From NCBI GenBank assembly GCA_031291325.1, contig JARLJG010000049.1, positions 62,001 to 126,000 of the forward strand: a stretch of DNA of 64,000 bases, given 5' to 3'. The notes beneath the pieces were generated by a model. The model saw only the letters and a list, made by a program, of their open reading frames with translations, had not been told where the DNA came from and did no database searches. The position numbers and the translations under genes were made by a program. This document shows positions 33,378 to 41,985 of this stretch, piece by piece. Each line of letters opens with the position of its first letter. The stretch's first letter is position 1. The DNA comes from Burkholderiaceae bacterium (GTDB lineage: Bacteria > Pseudomonadota > Gammaproteobacteria > Burkholderiales > Burkholderiaceae_D).

Positions 33378-33685
33378 AGCCATGCGTTTTGCTCCCCTCG
33401 CCCGCAGGCGGGAGAGGGGCAGGGGCGGGCCGCGTAGGCTGAGGGCGGTTGATCGAAGAAAGAAAAGAATAATTGTGGAGCGCTTCCTGCAATGTCGGCT
33501 TGCACATGGTATCGCCGTATTGCGCTTTTGGAATAACGAAGTATGAATGGAACCGAAAAGATAATGGTAGCGATTTATCGGGTGTTGATGACTTCTCTTC
33601 GATCAACCGCCCTCACCCCCAGCCCCTCTCCCGCCTGCGGGAGAGGGGAGCATTGTGCGTACCATCAGTTAAGAAATGAAGCATG
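33369..33685. mobile_element. Inserted palindromic element splitting ArsC-like gene from dapE
   Basis: The direct repeats 33369-33384 (AAGAAGTGAAGCCATG) and 33671-33685 (AAGAAATGAAGCATG) agree at 15 of 16 positions allowing one gap. The left copy contains the upstream gene's TGA stop and the right copy runs into the dapE ATG. Between them (33385-33670) are long inverted arms: 33391-33420 against 33622-33651 (GCTCCCCTC-CCCGC...), and an exact 20-bp pair at 33440-33459 / 33596-33615. The interior (33460-33595) carries a DUF559-like coding remnant. This accounts for the whole 305-bp gap. Confidence 0.75.
33463..33546 (+). pseudogene. DUF559-like C-terminal remnant
   Basis: The plus frame reads RIIVERFLQCRLAHGIAVLRFWNNEV followed by TGA at 33544. 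VLRFWNNEV is the hallmark C-terminal strand of DUF559 proteins, which have an endonuclease-like (Vsr) fold. The upstream catalytic portion is missing and replaced by the palindromic arm. It lies entirely inside the inserted element between the ArsC-like gene and dapE. The match is short, so the call rests mainly on the RFWNN motif. Confidence 0.6.
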
Positions 33686-34810
33686 AGTAAAACACTGGCC
33701 CTGGCCGAACAATTGATTGCCCTTTCCTCGATCACGCCCGACGATAACGGTTGCCAGGCGCGCCTGGCGGAATTGCTGACGCCGCTCGGTTTTTCCTGCG
33801 AACAGATGAATTCCGGCAAAGTCGTCAACCTGTGGGCGCGCAAGGGCAGCACGCCGCCTCTGATCGTGTTCGCCGGCCATACCGACGTGGTGCCGACCGG
33901 ACCGCTCGATCAATGGCAATCGCCGCCATTCGTGCCGACCCAGCGCGACGGCAAGCTGTATGGGCGGGGCGCCGCCGACATGAAGACCTCGCTTGCCGCG
34001 ATGGTAATAGCAGTCGAGGAATTCTGCGCCGCCCATCCGCAGCAACAGGGTTCAATAGGCTTCTTGCTGACCAGCGACGAAGAAGGGCCGGCCACCGATG
34101 GCACGGTCGTGGTCTGCAAGCGGCTGCAGGAGCGCGGCGAACAACTCGATTATTGCATCGTCGGCGAACCGACTTCGGTGCAGGCACTGGGCGACACGAT
34201 GAAAAATGGCCGGCGCGGCAGCATGTCGGGACATCTGGTGGTCAAGGGCATCCAGGGACATATCGCCTATCCGCAGTTGGCGCGCAACCCGATCCACAGC
34301 GCCGCCCCGGCATTGGCCGAACTGGTGGCCGAGCACTGGGACGAAGGCAACGAGTATTACCTGCCGACTTCATGGCAGATATCGAATATCCACGGCGGCA
34401 GCGGCGCGTCGAACGTGATCCCCGGCGAAGTCGCGATCGATTTCAATTTCCGCTTTTCGACCGCCAGCAGCGTCGAAGGCTTGCAACAGCGCGTGCATGC
34501 AATCCTCGACAAGCACAGCCTGGAATATGGCCTGCACTGGATCGTCAACGGCTACCCGTTCCTGACCCCGCGCGGCGCGTTGAGCGATGCGCTGTCCGCC
34601 GCGATCAAGGCGGAGACCGGGCTCGACAGCGAATTGTCGACCACCGGCGGCACCTCGGATGGCCGCTTCATCGCGCAAATCTGCCCGCAAGTGATCGAAT
34701 TCGGCCCGCCCAACGGCAGCATTCACAAGATCGACGAGCATATCGAAGTGCGTTTTATCGAACCGCTGAAAAATATCTATCGGCGCACCTTGGAGAATCT
34801 GCTGCTGTAG
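33683..34810 (+). CDS. dapE: Succinyl-diaminopimelate desuccinylase
   Basis: DapE hydrolyses N-succinyl-LL-DAP to LL-DAP and succinate using two metal ions. The 375-residue M20 peptidase-fold protein has [12 protein letters not shown] with a metal His and catalytic Asp, [16 protein letters not shown] with the bridging Asp, and [14 protein letters not shown] with the catalytic Glu pair. The lid domain includes [15 protein letters not shown], and the last metal His is in [10 protein letters not shown]. The length is standard. Its start codon lies in the right direct repeat of the inserted element, so its original ribosome site may have been changed by the insertion. Confidence 0.96.
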   Translation: MSKTLALAEQLIALSSITPDDNGCQARLAELLTPLGFSCEQMNSGKVVNLWARKGSTPPLIVFAGHTDVVPTGPLDQWQSPPFVPTQRDGKLYGRGAADMKTSLAAMVIAVEEFCAAHPQQQGSIGFLLTSDEEGPATDGTVVVCKRLQERGEQLDYCIVGEPTSVQALGDTMKNGRRGSMSGHLVVKGIQGHIAYPQLARNPIHSAAPALAELVAEHWDEGNEYYLPTSWQISNIHGGSGASNVIPGEVAIDFNFRFSTASSVEGLQQRVHAILDKHSLEYGLHWIVNGYPFLTPRGALSDALSAAIKAETGLDSELSTTGGTSDGRFIAQICPQVIEFGPPNGSIHKIDEHIEVRFIEPLKNIYRRTLENLLL

Positions 34811-34884
34811 CAATCACTGGTTCCGGCTTGCCCGCCTGCCGGCCACATTACTTTTATTTGAAATTTTTCGCTGCAACCCATCCT

Positions 34885-35787
34885 ATGCCAACCAACACAT
34901 TCAAAACCCTGCGCGACCTGCTGCGCTACGCGGTCACCCGCTTCACTTCCGCCAAGCTGTATTTCGGCCACGGCAGCAGCAACGCCACCGACGAAGCCGC
35001 GTATTTGCTGTTGCACACGCTGCATTTGCCGCTCGATCAATTGGAGCCGTTTCTCGACGCCCGCCTGCTGGCGCATGAAATCGACGCCGTGCTGCATGTA
35101 ATCGAGCAGCGCGCGCACGAGCGCCTGCCTGCCGCCTACATCACCAACGAAGCGTGGCTGGGCAGCTATCGTTTCTATGTCGACCAGCGCGTGATCGTGC
35201 CGCGCTCCTTCATCGCCGAACTGATCCCCGAGCAATTTTCGCCGTGGATCGAAGAAGCTTCGATGGTCGCGCATATTCTCGACCTGTGCACCGGCTCCGG
35301 CTGCCTGCCGATCCTGCTGGCCGATGCCTTCCCGGAAGCGGAAATCGACGCAGTCGATATCTCCGCCGACGCGCTGGCGGTGGCGCGCCGCAACGTCGAC
35401 GATTACGCGCTGCAAGAGCGGATTACGCTGATCGAGTCGAATTTGTACGAGAATGTGCCGCAAAAACGCTACGACCTGATCGTCAGCAACCCGCCTTACG
35501 TCAATAGCGCGTCGATGGCGGGCTTGCCGGACGAATACAAGAAGGAGCCCCAAATCGCCCTGGCCGGCGGCGCCGACGGCATGGACCTGGTGCGCAAGAT
35601 CGTGGCCGGCGCAGCGCAACGCCTGACCCCTTCCGGCCTGCTGGTGGTCGAAGTCGGCCACGAGCGCGAGCACGCGGAAGCGGCTTTCCCGGAACTGGAA
35701 TTGACCTGGCTCTCCACCAGCGCCGGCGACGACATGCTGTTCCTGGTCACTGCCGAGCAGTTGCAGGACGCACAATTTACCGCATGA
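34885..35787 (+). CDS. prmB: Ribosomal protein L3 glutamine methyltransferase
   Basis: PrmB methylates a Gln side chain of ribosomal protein L3 using SAM. The ATG at 34885 gives MPTNTFKTLRDLLRYAVTRF. Longer in-frame sequence upstream is dapE read in another frame. Motifs: an N-terminal helical domain, ILDLCTGSGCLPILLADAFPEAEIDAVDIS for SAM binding, and LIVSNPPYVNSASM, the NPPY motif that binds the Gln amide. The 300-residue length fits. It lies 74 bp after dapE; this dapE-prmB order is common in Burkholderiales. Confidence 0.94.
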   Translation: MPTNTFKTLRDLLRYAVTRFTSAKLYFGHGSSNATDEAAYLLLHTLHLPLDQLEPFLDARLLAHEIDAVLHVIEQRAHERLPAAYITNEAWLGSYRFYVDQRVIVPRSFIAELIPEQFSPWIEEASMVAHILDLCTGSGCLPILLADAFPEAEIDAVDISADALAVARRNVDDYALQERITLIESNLYENVPQKRYDLIVSNPPYVNSASMAGLPDEYKKEPQIALAGGADGMDLVRKIVAGAAQRLTPSGLLVVEVGHEREHAEAAFPELELTWLSTSAGDDMLFLVTAEQLQDAQFTA

Positions 35788-35803
35788 GATAGCACACTAC
35801 ACA

Positions 35804-37795
35804 ATGATACGTTTTCAGCAAGTCAGCCTCATGCGCGGCATCAAGCCGCTGTTAGACAATGTCGATGTCACCCTCAATCCGGGCGACAAGATCGGTTTGA
35901 TCGGCGCCAACGGCGCGGGCAAATCCAGTTTGTTCGGCCTGTTGCGCGGCGAACTGCACGCCGACCTGGGCAGCATCGATTTCCCGGCCAAATGGCGCAT
36001 GGCCTACGTGGCGCAGGAAACCCCGGCGCTCGACCGCCCTGCCCTCGAATATGCAATCGACGGCGACGTGACGCTGCGCCGCCTGGAAGACGAATTGGCC
36101 TTTCTTGAAAGCGAACCGGAAAGCAGCGCCAACGGCATCCTGATCGGAGAATTGTATAGCGCGCTGGCGGACGCCGACGCCTATACCGTGCGCTCGCGCG
36201 GCGAGCAATTGCTGACCGGCCTGGGCTTCACGCTGGAACAGATGCAGCAGCCGGTTGCCAGCTTTTCCGGCGGCTGGCGCATGCGTCTGAATCTGGCGCA
36301 GGCGCTGATGTGCCCGTCCGACTTGCTGCTGCTGGACGAGCCGACCAACCATCTGGATCTGGACGCCATCATCTGGCTGGAAGACTGGCTCAAGCGTTAC
36401 GCCGGCACGCTGATCATCATTTCGCATGACCGCGATTTTCTCGATGGCGTGGTCAACGTGATCGTGCATATCGACGAACGCAAGTTGAAGCGCTATACCG
36501 GCAACTATTCATCGTTCGAGCGGCAACGCGCCGCGCAAATGATCCTGGCGCAAAGCGCATTGGAGAAGCAGACGCGTCAACGCGCGCATCTGGAATCCTT
36601 CATCAACCGCTTCAAGGCGCAAGCCAGCAAGGCACGCCAGGCGCAAAGCCGCATGAAGGCCTTGGCCAAGATGGAAGAATTGGCGCCGCTGCGCGCCGCC
36701 GCCGAATTCTCGTTCGAGTTCCGCGAGCCGGCGAATGCGCCCAATCCATTGCTGGTGATGGAAGATGTCAACGCCGGTTACAAGATCGGCGACGGCTTCA
36801 ATGGGCCTGTTGTGGAAAAAACGGTCGTGTCCGGTATTAACTTTTCGCTGCAAATCGGCCAGCGCATTGGTTTACTGGGCGTCAACGGCGCCGGCAAATC
36901 GACGCTAATTAAAACCATCGCCGGCGAACTGGCTCCGCTGTCGGGCGACTCGCAATTCGGCAAAGGCTTGGCGATCGGCTATTTCGCGCAGCACCAAGTC
37001 GAAATGCTGCGCCACGAAGAGTCGCCGCTGTGGCATCTGGCGCATATCGCGCCGACCGTGCGCGAGCAGGAATTGCGCAATTTCCTCGGTAGCTTCAATT
37101 TCAACGGCAGCATGGTCACCAGCAAGATCGAGCCGTTCTCCGGCGGCGAAAAAGCGCGGCTGGCGCTGGCGCTGATCGTCTGGCAGCGCCCCAACCTGCT
37201 GCTGCTGGATGAACCGACCAATCACCTGGACCTGGAAACCCGCGAAGCGCTGACGATGGCGCTGGCGCAATTCGAGGGCACACTGGTGCTGGTGTCGCAT
37301 GACCGCCATTTGCTGCGCGCCACCACCGACCAGTTCATCATCGTCGCCGACGGCAAATTGCAGCCGTTCGATGGCGACCTGGACGACTATCGCGATTGGC
37401 TGTTCAAGACCAAGCTGGCCGCCAAGACCGCTGCCGGCACCGCGCCGGCGGCATTGCCACCGGTTACGGCAAAATCCGCCAGCGTCGTGGCCCCTGCCGC
37501 CGCTGTCGACAAGCGCGACCAGAGGCGACTCGATGCCGAAGAGCGGCAAAAACTGGCAGCCCGCAAGAAGCCGATCGAATCCAAAATCAAGAAGCTGGAA
37601 GAGCAGATCGCCAAGCGCAACGCGCAAAAAGCGACAGTCGACGCCAAGCTCGCCGATCCGGAAATGTACGATCACGGAAAAAAGAAGGAATTGAAAACGC
37701 TGTTGACCGACCAGGCGTTCTACGCGAAAGAGCTGGAACAACTGGAAGCCGAGTGGTTGGAACAGCAAGAGGCGTTGGAGCAAGTGGCACTCTAG
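35804..37795 (+). CDS. yheS: ABC-F family ATPase (YheS-like)
   Basis: ABC-F proteins lack membrane domains and act on ribosomes. The 663-residue protein has two nucleotide-binding domains: the first with GANGAGKSS (about residues 34-42), SFSGGWRMRLNLAQALM and LLLLDEPTNHLDLD, the second with GVNGAGKST, FSGGEKARLALALIVW and LLLLDEPTNHLDLETR. The interdomain arm and linker around residues 230-300 are rich in Arg, Lys and Gln. A C-terminal coiled coil is rich in Lys and Glu. The closest match in order and size is YheS. It starts 16 bp after prmB. A family B repeat follows. Confidence 0.9.
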   Translation: MIRFQQVSLMRGIKPLLDNVDVTLNPGDKIGLIGANGAGKSSLFGLLRGELHADLGSIDFPAKWRMAYVAQETPALDRPALEYAIDGDVTLRRLEDELAFLESEPESSANGILIGELYSALADADAYTVRSRGEQLLTGLGFTLEQMQQPVASFSGGWRMRLNLAQALMCPSDLLLLDEPTNHLDLDAIIWLEDWLKRYAGTLIIISHDRDFLDGVVNVIVHIDERKLKRYTGNYSSFERQRAAQMILAQSALEKQTRQRAHLESFINRFKAQASKARQAQSRMKALAKMEELAPLRAAAEFSFEFREPANAPNPLLVMEDVNAGYKIGDGFNGPVVEKTVVSGINFSLQIGQRIGLLGVNGAGKSTLIKTIAGELAPLSGDSQFGKGLAIGYFAQHQVEMLRHEESPLWHLAHIAPTVREQELRNFLGSFNFNGSMVTSKIEPFSGGEKARLALALIVWQRPNLLLLDEPTNHLDLETREALTMALAQFEGTLVLVSHDRHLLRATTDQFIIVADGKLQPFDGDLDDYRDWLFKTKLAAKTAAGTAPAALPPVTAKSASVVAPAAAVDKRDQRRLDAEERQKLAARKKPIESKIKKLEEQIAKRNAQKATVDAKLADPEMYDHGKKKELKTLLTDQAFYAKELEQLEAEWLEQQEALEQVAL

Positions 37796-37801
37796 TTTTT
37801 C

Positions 37802-37985
37802 GGTTCAACTGAGTATGGTTAAGTTATTTGCCCTCGATGCGCCTCCGTCATTCCCGCGCAGGCGGGAACCCATTGGGAATTCGCTCGATCGAACTCACTA
37901 TGGGTTCCCGCCTGCGCGGGAACGACGGAGGTGATTTTTGCCGTACCTGCGCGAATGGGTTTTCTCCCGACAAAGAAGTCTGAAC
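37802..37985. repeat. Family B palindromic element, copy 2 (inverted)
   Basis: This 184-bp element sits between yheS and the CoA-transferase gene. The core arms CCGTCATTCCCGCGCAGGCG and complement resemble family A. The outer ends, GGTTCAACTGAGTATGG and AGAAGTCTGAAC, match the ends of the copy at 18571-18757 read in the opposite direction, including a CATTCGC-CA-G--CGGCAAAAA block. No clean direct repeat flanks it. Confidence 0.8.
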
Positions 37986-38007
37986 AACCTTAGAAGGCTC
38001 ATATTTC

Positions 38008-39108
38008 ATGGAACCGCAAACCCTCTCCCCTGTGGACCTGCCCCTGCAAGGCATCCGCGTGCTCGACCTCACTCGCTTGCTGCCGGGGCCGGCTGCCACC
38101 CTGCATCTGGCGGACATGGGCGCGAAGATCATCAAGATCGAAGACCCCGGCATCGGCGATTATGCACGCAGCATGGGGCCGATGCGGCATGAAGTTTCAC
38201 AGTTCTTTCTGGCGGTCAATCGCGGCAAGCAATTCCTGCGTCTCGACTTGAAAGACGACGCGCAACGGCAGACATTCCTGAACATGGTCGAAACAGCCGA
38301 TGTCGTCGTCGAAAGCTTCCGCCCCGGCGTGATGGATAAATTGGGCGTCGGCTGGGCCGTGCTGCGGCAACGCAATCCGGCGCTGGTAATGTGCTCGATT
38401 TCCGGCTACGGCCAGAGCGGACCGTTTGCGCACCTGGCCGGTCACGATATCAATTACGTCGGCTACGCCGGCATGCTGGAACAAAACGTCGGCCCGGACG
38501 GCACGCCGGCACTGTCGAATCTGCAGGTCGGCGACTTGCTGGGCGGCACGCTGACCGCTGTGCAAGGCATCCTGGCGGCATTGCTGGGCGCGAAGATGAC
38601 GGGGCGCGGGCGCTACGTCGACGTTTCCATGACCGACGCTGTGTTCGCCAACAACATCATGCCGTTAGCGGCGGTCAATTTCAGCGGACGCACTGCCGCG
38701 CCGGGGCGCGACTTGCTGACCGGCGGCGTGCCTTGCTATAACGTGTATCGCACCTCGGATCAGCGTTTTATGGCAGTCGGTGCACTGGAATTGAAATTCT
38801 GGGAGAATTGTTGCGATGTGTTATCGCGCCCGGACTTGAAAACCCGGCATTGGTCGCTGGGCCAGGAAATCGGCGGCGTCGATGCGATGGCAGTGAAAGC
38901 GGAGCTGAATCTGATATTCGCACAGCACAGCTTGGCGGATTGGACCGAAAACTTCAGCCGCGCCGATTGCTGCGTCAGTCCGATTTTGCGCGCCGAGGAA
39001 GCGTTGCAGCATCCGTTATTCAGCGCGCGGAAAATGGCGGTCAGAGCGCAGCACGAAACGGAAGGCGAGTATTGGCAGACGACGCCCAGCGTCAAATTTT
39101 TCGCGTAG
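38008..39108 (+). CDS. CaiB/BaiF family CoA-transferase
   Basis: Class III CoA-transferases move CoA between carboxylic acids; alpha-methylacyl-CoA racemases share the fold. The 366-residue protein has LQGIRVLDLTRLLPGPAATLHLADMGAKIIKIEDPGIGDYARSMGP, the family's N-terminal region. It also has FLAVNRGKQFLRLDLKDD, which includes the NRGK motif, and VVVESFRPGVMDKLGVGW and ISGYGQSGPFAHLAGHDINYVGYAG. The last motifs and the length of about 360 fit the racemase-like branch. The substrate cannot be predicted. It stands alone, 23 bp after a family B element that may influence its transcription. Confidence 0.85.
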   Translation: MEPQTLSPVDLPLQGIRVLDLTRLLPGPAATLHLADMGAKIIKIEDPGIGDYARSMGPMRHEVSQFFLAVNRGKQFLRLDLKDDAQRQTFLNMVETADVVVESFRPGVMDKLGVGWAVLRQRNPALVMCSISGYGQSGPFAHLAGHDINYVGYAGMLEQNVGPDGTPALSNLQVGDLLGGTLTAVQGILAALLGAKMTGRGRYVDVSMTDAVFANNIMPLAAVNFSGRTAAPGRDLLTGGVPCYNVYRTSDQRFMAVGALELKFWENCCDVLSRPDLKTRHWSLGQEIGGVDAMAVKAELNLIFAQHSLADWTENFSRADCCVSPILRAEEALQHPLFSARKMAVRAQHETEGEYWQTTPSVKFFA

Positions 39109-39160
39109 TCGATTGCGTTGTTTTTTATACAATGGGGAACAAGTATTAAAAAAATAATGT

Positions 39161-39178
39161 TATTATTTTAAAATAATA
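39161..39178. promoter_or_regulatory. Perfect 18-bp AT palindrome upstream of a hypothetical gene
   Basis: TATTATTTTAAAATAATA reads the same on both strands. It lies in a short AT-rich stretch (about 39147-39190) unlike the GC-rich surroundings, 57 bp before the start of the hypothetical gene at 39235. It could be an operator or an AT-rich promoter element; no binding protein can be named. Confidence 0.45.
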
Positions 39179-39234
39179 CAAATATTGTTGCGCATCGGCA
39201 ATTTCGCCGTTATGCCGCATTTCCACTAAAGAGC

Positions 39235-39669
39235 ATGCTAAGAGAAATCCGCAACGTGCGCCAAGTTCCAGGGGAACACAAGCGCCGCTGGTTTACTTCG
39301 GACACGATGGACTTGATCGTCTGGATCGACGAATCGAATCATCCTGCACAGTTGCAACTCTGCTATGACAAAGGGCGGCGTCGTGCCGAACGCGCATTGA
39401 CCTGGAAGCGCGGGGTCGGATATACGCATACCGCCGTCGACGATGGCGAGACTGGCGGGCGCTACAAGTCGACGCCGATCCTGGTCGTCGACGGCAGTTT
39501 CAACGCGGCCCGCGTGGTCGATTTGTTCAAGAATGGCAGCGTGCATTTGCCGATCGATATCGTGCGCTTCGTGACGAGCAAGATCCAGGAATTTCAAAAC
39601 GGTATGGCGCACATGTCGCTCCCCAGCCTTACCTCGAACACGATTGCCCCCTTCGACCAATCGATCTGA
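39235..39669 (+). CDS. Conserved hypothetical protein
   Basis: No function recognised. The 144-residue protein looks soluble and lacks a signal peptide or membrane helix. It opens MLREIRNVRQVPGEHKRRWF, then has a beta-rich middle (MDLIVWIDESNHPAQLQLCYDKG) and a segment WKRGVGYTHTAVDDGE-GGRYKSTPILVVDGSF, ending in a helical part. It begins after an AT-rich palindrome and overlaps the possible start of the next gene. The base composition of the gene itself is normal. Its strong in-frame coding bias and lack of a better reading frame support a real gene. Confidence 0.75.
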   Translation: MLREIRNVRQVPGEHKRRWFTSDTMDLIVWIDESNHPAQLQLCYDKGRRRAERALTWKRGVGYTHTAVDDGETGGRYKSTPILVVDGSFNAARVVDLFKNGSVHLPIDIVRFVTSKIQEFQNGMAHMSLPSLTSNTIAPFDQSI

Positions 39670-39676
39670 GCGTATT

Positions 39677-40513
39677 TTGAACAACACCCTCAGCATCATA
39701 GGAAGCGGAAAAGTCGGACGCACTCTGGGCCGCCTATGGGCCGAGCGCAAAAGCGTCGCACTGCAAGATGTCTTGAACCGTTCGCGGCAGAGCGCGCAGG
39801 CCGCCTGCGATTTCATCGGCGCCGGGCGCGCGATAGAGTCCTATGCCGATACGCGGTCGGCGGATATCTATTTGATTGCGACGCCGGACGATCATATCGA
39901 AGCAGCCTGCGAGGCGCTGGCAGCCACCGGATTATTGACCGCCGCCAGCATCGTTTTTCATTGCAGCGGAGCAAAGAGCGCCAGCGTCTTGCACGGCGCG
40001 GCAACATGCGGCGCTGCCGTTGCCAGCGTTCATCCGATCCGCAGCTTTGCCAGCCCGGAACAATCGGTGGCCGATTTTGCCGGCACGTATTGCGGTGCCG
40101 AGGGCGACCCGCGCGCGCTCGCCACGCTTGGCGAACTATTTTCCGCAATAGGCGGCATCATGGTCGGCATCGATTCGGAACGCAAGATTCTCTACCATGC
40201 GGCTGCGGTTTTCGCCTCCAATTACCTGGTGACGCTGCTCGATACGGCGCAGCGCGCTTACGTGGAAGCCGGCGTGGCGCCGGATATGGCGCTCAAATTG
40301 ATGGAGCCGCTAGTAAGAGCGACCGTCGACAATGTGTTTCGCCTCGGCCCGGAGGCAGCGCTGACCGGCCCGATTGCGCGCGGCGATATGGCGACCGTGC
40401 GGCGGCAACAAGATGCGGTCAGCGATTGGCAAACGACCAGCGGCGGCCTGTACCGCGATTTTGCGAAATTGACCGTCGATCTGGCGGCGCGACGCAAGAC
40501 CGAGGGCAAATGA
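39677..40513 (+). CDS. Rossmann-fold oxidoreductase of DUF2520/NADP-reductase type
   Basis: A predicted NAD(P)-dependent oxidoreductase of unknown substrate. The N-terminus NNTLSIIGSGKVGRTLGRLWAE is a Rossmann dinucleotide motif. SADIYLIATPDDHIEAACEAL and IVFHCSGAKSASVL follow, then VASVHPIRSFASPE, a DUF2520-typical block. The C-terminal half is helical. There is no suitable ATG. TTG at 39677 (preceded by GAG) is the preferred start, giving 278 residues; TTG at 39644 overlaps the previous gene. It probably shares a transcript with that hypothetical. A palindromic repeat follows. Confidence 0.8.
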   Translation: MNNTLSIIGSGKVGRTLGRLWAERKSVALQDVLNRSRQSAQAACDFIGAGRAIESYADTRSADIYLIATPDDHIEAACEALAATGLLTAASIVFHCSGAKSASVLHGAATCGAAVASVHPIRSFASPEQSVADFAGTYCGAEGDPRALATLGELFSAIGGIMVGIDSERKILYHAAAVFASNYLVTLLDTAQRAYVEAGVAPDMALKLMEPLVRATVDNVFRLGPEAALTGPIARGDMATVRRQQDAVSDWQTTSGGLYRDFAKLTVDLAARRKTEGK

Positions 40514-40550
40514 TCAGGGTAATCGCGCTAGTATCAAATTACATGAATAT

Positions 40551-40640
40551 CCCCTCTCCCGCCTGCGGGCGAGGGGAGCCGTGCGGTGCTGTGCGCCAAA
40601 ACAATCTTCATGCGATTGCCCTGACAAGTAACCACCCCCA
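40551..40640. repeat. Palindromic repeat (CCCCTCTCCCGC type) upstream of alaC
   Basis: CCCCTCTCCCGCCTGCGGGC is followed by GAGGGGAGCCGTGCGG. The flank to the right (about 40571-40622) is related to that of the repeat at 54961, with GAGGGGAG-CGTGCGG and CATGC--TTGCCC conserved in order. It ends just before the alaC promoter. The 247-bp gap 40514-40760 therefore holds a repeat, a promoter and a leader. Confidence 0.65.
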
Positions 40641-40641
40641 C

Positions 40642-40670
40642 TTGCATTCCAATCCACGCTTCGCTAGAAT
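40642..40670 (+). promoter_or_regulatory. alaC promoter
   Basis: -35 TTGCAT (40642-40647), 17-base spacer, -10 TAGAAT (40665-40670), close to sigma-70 consensus. The expected start near 40677 coincides with the first base of a 7-bp closing stem in the leader. The -35 lies just right of the palindromic repeat. Confidence 0.72.
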
Positions 40671-40676
40671 CGTTCG

Positions 40677-40738
40677 CGGAACCAATGCTTGTCGTCAGAC
40701 AAGCACCTCGCAGTTCCAACGTCGCTCGGACGGTTCCG
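40677..40738 (+). promoter_or_regulatory. Structured leader upstream of alaC
   Basis: Stem P1 CGGAACC (40677-40683) with GGTTCCG (40732-40738) closes the structure. Inside it is a perfect 8-bp hairpin TGCTTGTC-GTCA-GACAAGCA (40686-40705). GGAAC (40678-40682) can instead pair with GTTCC (40713-40717), so two folds exclude each other. The leader ends 22 bases before the ATG. No known riboswitch was recognised, and the final part has no terminator. Confidence 0.5.
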
Positions 40739-40760
40739 GGCGCTTACGTGAAAGTACAAC

Positions 40761-41957
40761 ATGTCTGAATCCCGCACTCCGCGCAATTTTGCGCGCATTA
40801 ATCGTTTACCCCCTTACGTTTTCAATATCACTGCCGAACTCAAGATGGCGGCGCGTCGGCGCGGCGAAGATATCGTCGACATGTCGATGGGCAACCCGGA
40901 CGGCGCGACGCCGCCGCACATCGTCGACAAGCTGGTCGAAGTCGCCAAGCGCAACGACACGCACGGCTATTCCGCCTCGAAAGGCATTCCCAGATTGCGG
41001 CGCGCAATCGCGCACTGGTACAAGGCGCGCTACGATGTCGACTTCAACCCGGACACCGAGGCCATCGTCACGATAGGCTCGAAGGAAGGTCTGGCGCACC
41101 TGATGCTGGCCACGCTCGATCGCGGCGACACGGTGCTGGTGCCGAACCCCAGCTATCCGATCCACATCTACGGCGCGGTGATTGCCGGCGCCGATATCCG
41201 CTCGATCCGCATGAGTCCGGACGTCGACTTCTTTGCCGAGCTGGAGCGCGCCATCCGCGAAAGCTATCCGAAGCCGAAGATGATGATCTTCGGCTTTCCG
41301 TCGAACCCGACCGCGCAATGCGTGGAACTGGAATTTTTCGAGCGCGTGGTCGCGCTGGCGAAAGAACACAATATCCTGGTGGTGCACGACCTGGCCTACG
41401 CCGACATCGTGTTCGACGGCTGGAAAGCGCCATCGATCATGCAAGTGCCGGGCGCGCGCGAGGTCGCGGTCGAATTTTTCACGCTGTCGAAAAGCTACAA
41501 CATGGCCGGCTGGCGGATCGGCTTCATGGTCGGCAACCAGGAATTGGTCGCCGCCTTGGCGCGCATCAAGAGCTATCACGACTATGGCAGTTTCACGCCG
41601 GTGCAGGTGGCCGCGATTGCGGCGCTGGAAGGCGATCAAACCTGCGTCAAGGAAATCTGCGCCAAATACCAGAGCCGGCGCGATGTCTTGGTCAAGGGTT
41701 TGCACGAAGCCGGCTGGATGGTCGATATCCCGAAGGCGTCGATGTATATCTGGGCGCGCATCCCGGAAGCCTACCGCCACCTCGGCTCGCTGGAATTTGC
41801 CAAGCTATTGCTGGCCAAGGCCAAGGTATCGGTCTCGCCCGGCATCGGCTTCGGCGAATACGGCGACGACTATGTGCGCTTTGCGTTGATCGAAAACGAA
41901 GCGCGCATCCGGCAGGCGGTGCGCGGCATCAAGACCATGCTGCGCGGCGAGCAGTAA
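40761..41957 (+). CDS. alaC: Alanine aminotransferase AlaC-type
   Basis: A PLP-dependent class I/II aminotransferase; members with this sequence make alanine from pyruvate and glutamate. The 398-residue protein opens [49 protein letters not shown], characteristic of AlaC. It then has [47 protein letters not shown] and [17 protein letters not shown] with the PLP-binding Lys in LSKSY. The length is standard. In many proteobacteria it precedes hom and thrC, but here arfB follows after 28 bp. It has a good promoter and an unusual leader. Confidence 0.92.
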   Translation: MSESRTPRNFARINRLPPYVFNITAELKMAARRRGEDIVDMSMGNPDGATPPHIVDKLVEVAKRNDTHGYSASKGIPRLRRAIAHWYKARYDVDFNPDTEAIVTIGSKEGLAHLMLATLDRGDTVLVPNPSYPIHIYGAVIAGADIRSIRMSPDVDFFAELERAIRESYPKPKMMIFGFPSNPTAQCVELEFFERVVALAKEHNILVVHDLAYADIVFDGWKAPSIMQVPGAREVAVEFFTLSKSYNMAGWRIGFMVGNQELVAALARIKSYHDYGSFTPVQVAAIAALEGDQTCVKEICAKYQSRRDVLVKGLHEAGWMVDIPKASMYIWARIPEAYRHLGSLEFAKLLLAKAKVSVSPGIGFGEYGDDYVRFALIENEARIRQAVRGIKTMLRGEQ

Positions 41958-41985
41958 GGAACCGGGGACCAAAAATGTTGAAGAA

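Noticed and set aside
33751-34884. Frame joining dapE region to prmB, suggesting a fused protein
   Set aside because: The upstream part is dapE read out of frame; prmB has its own ATG at 34885 that matches the family.
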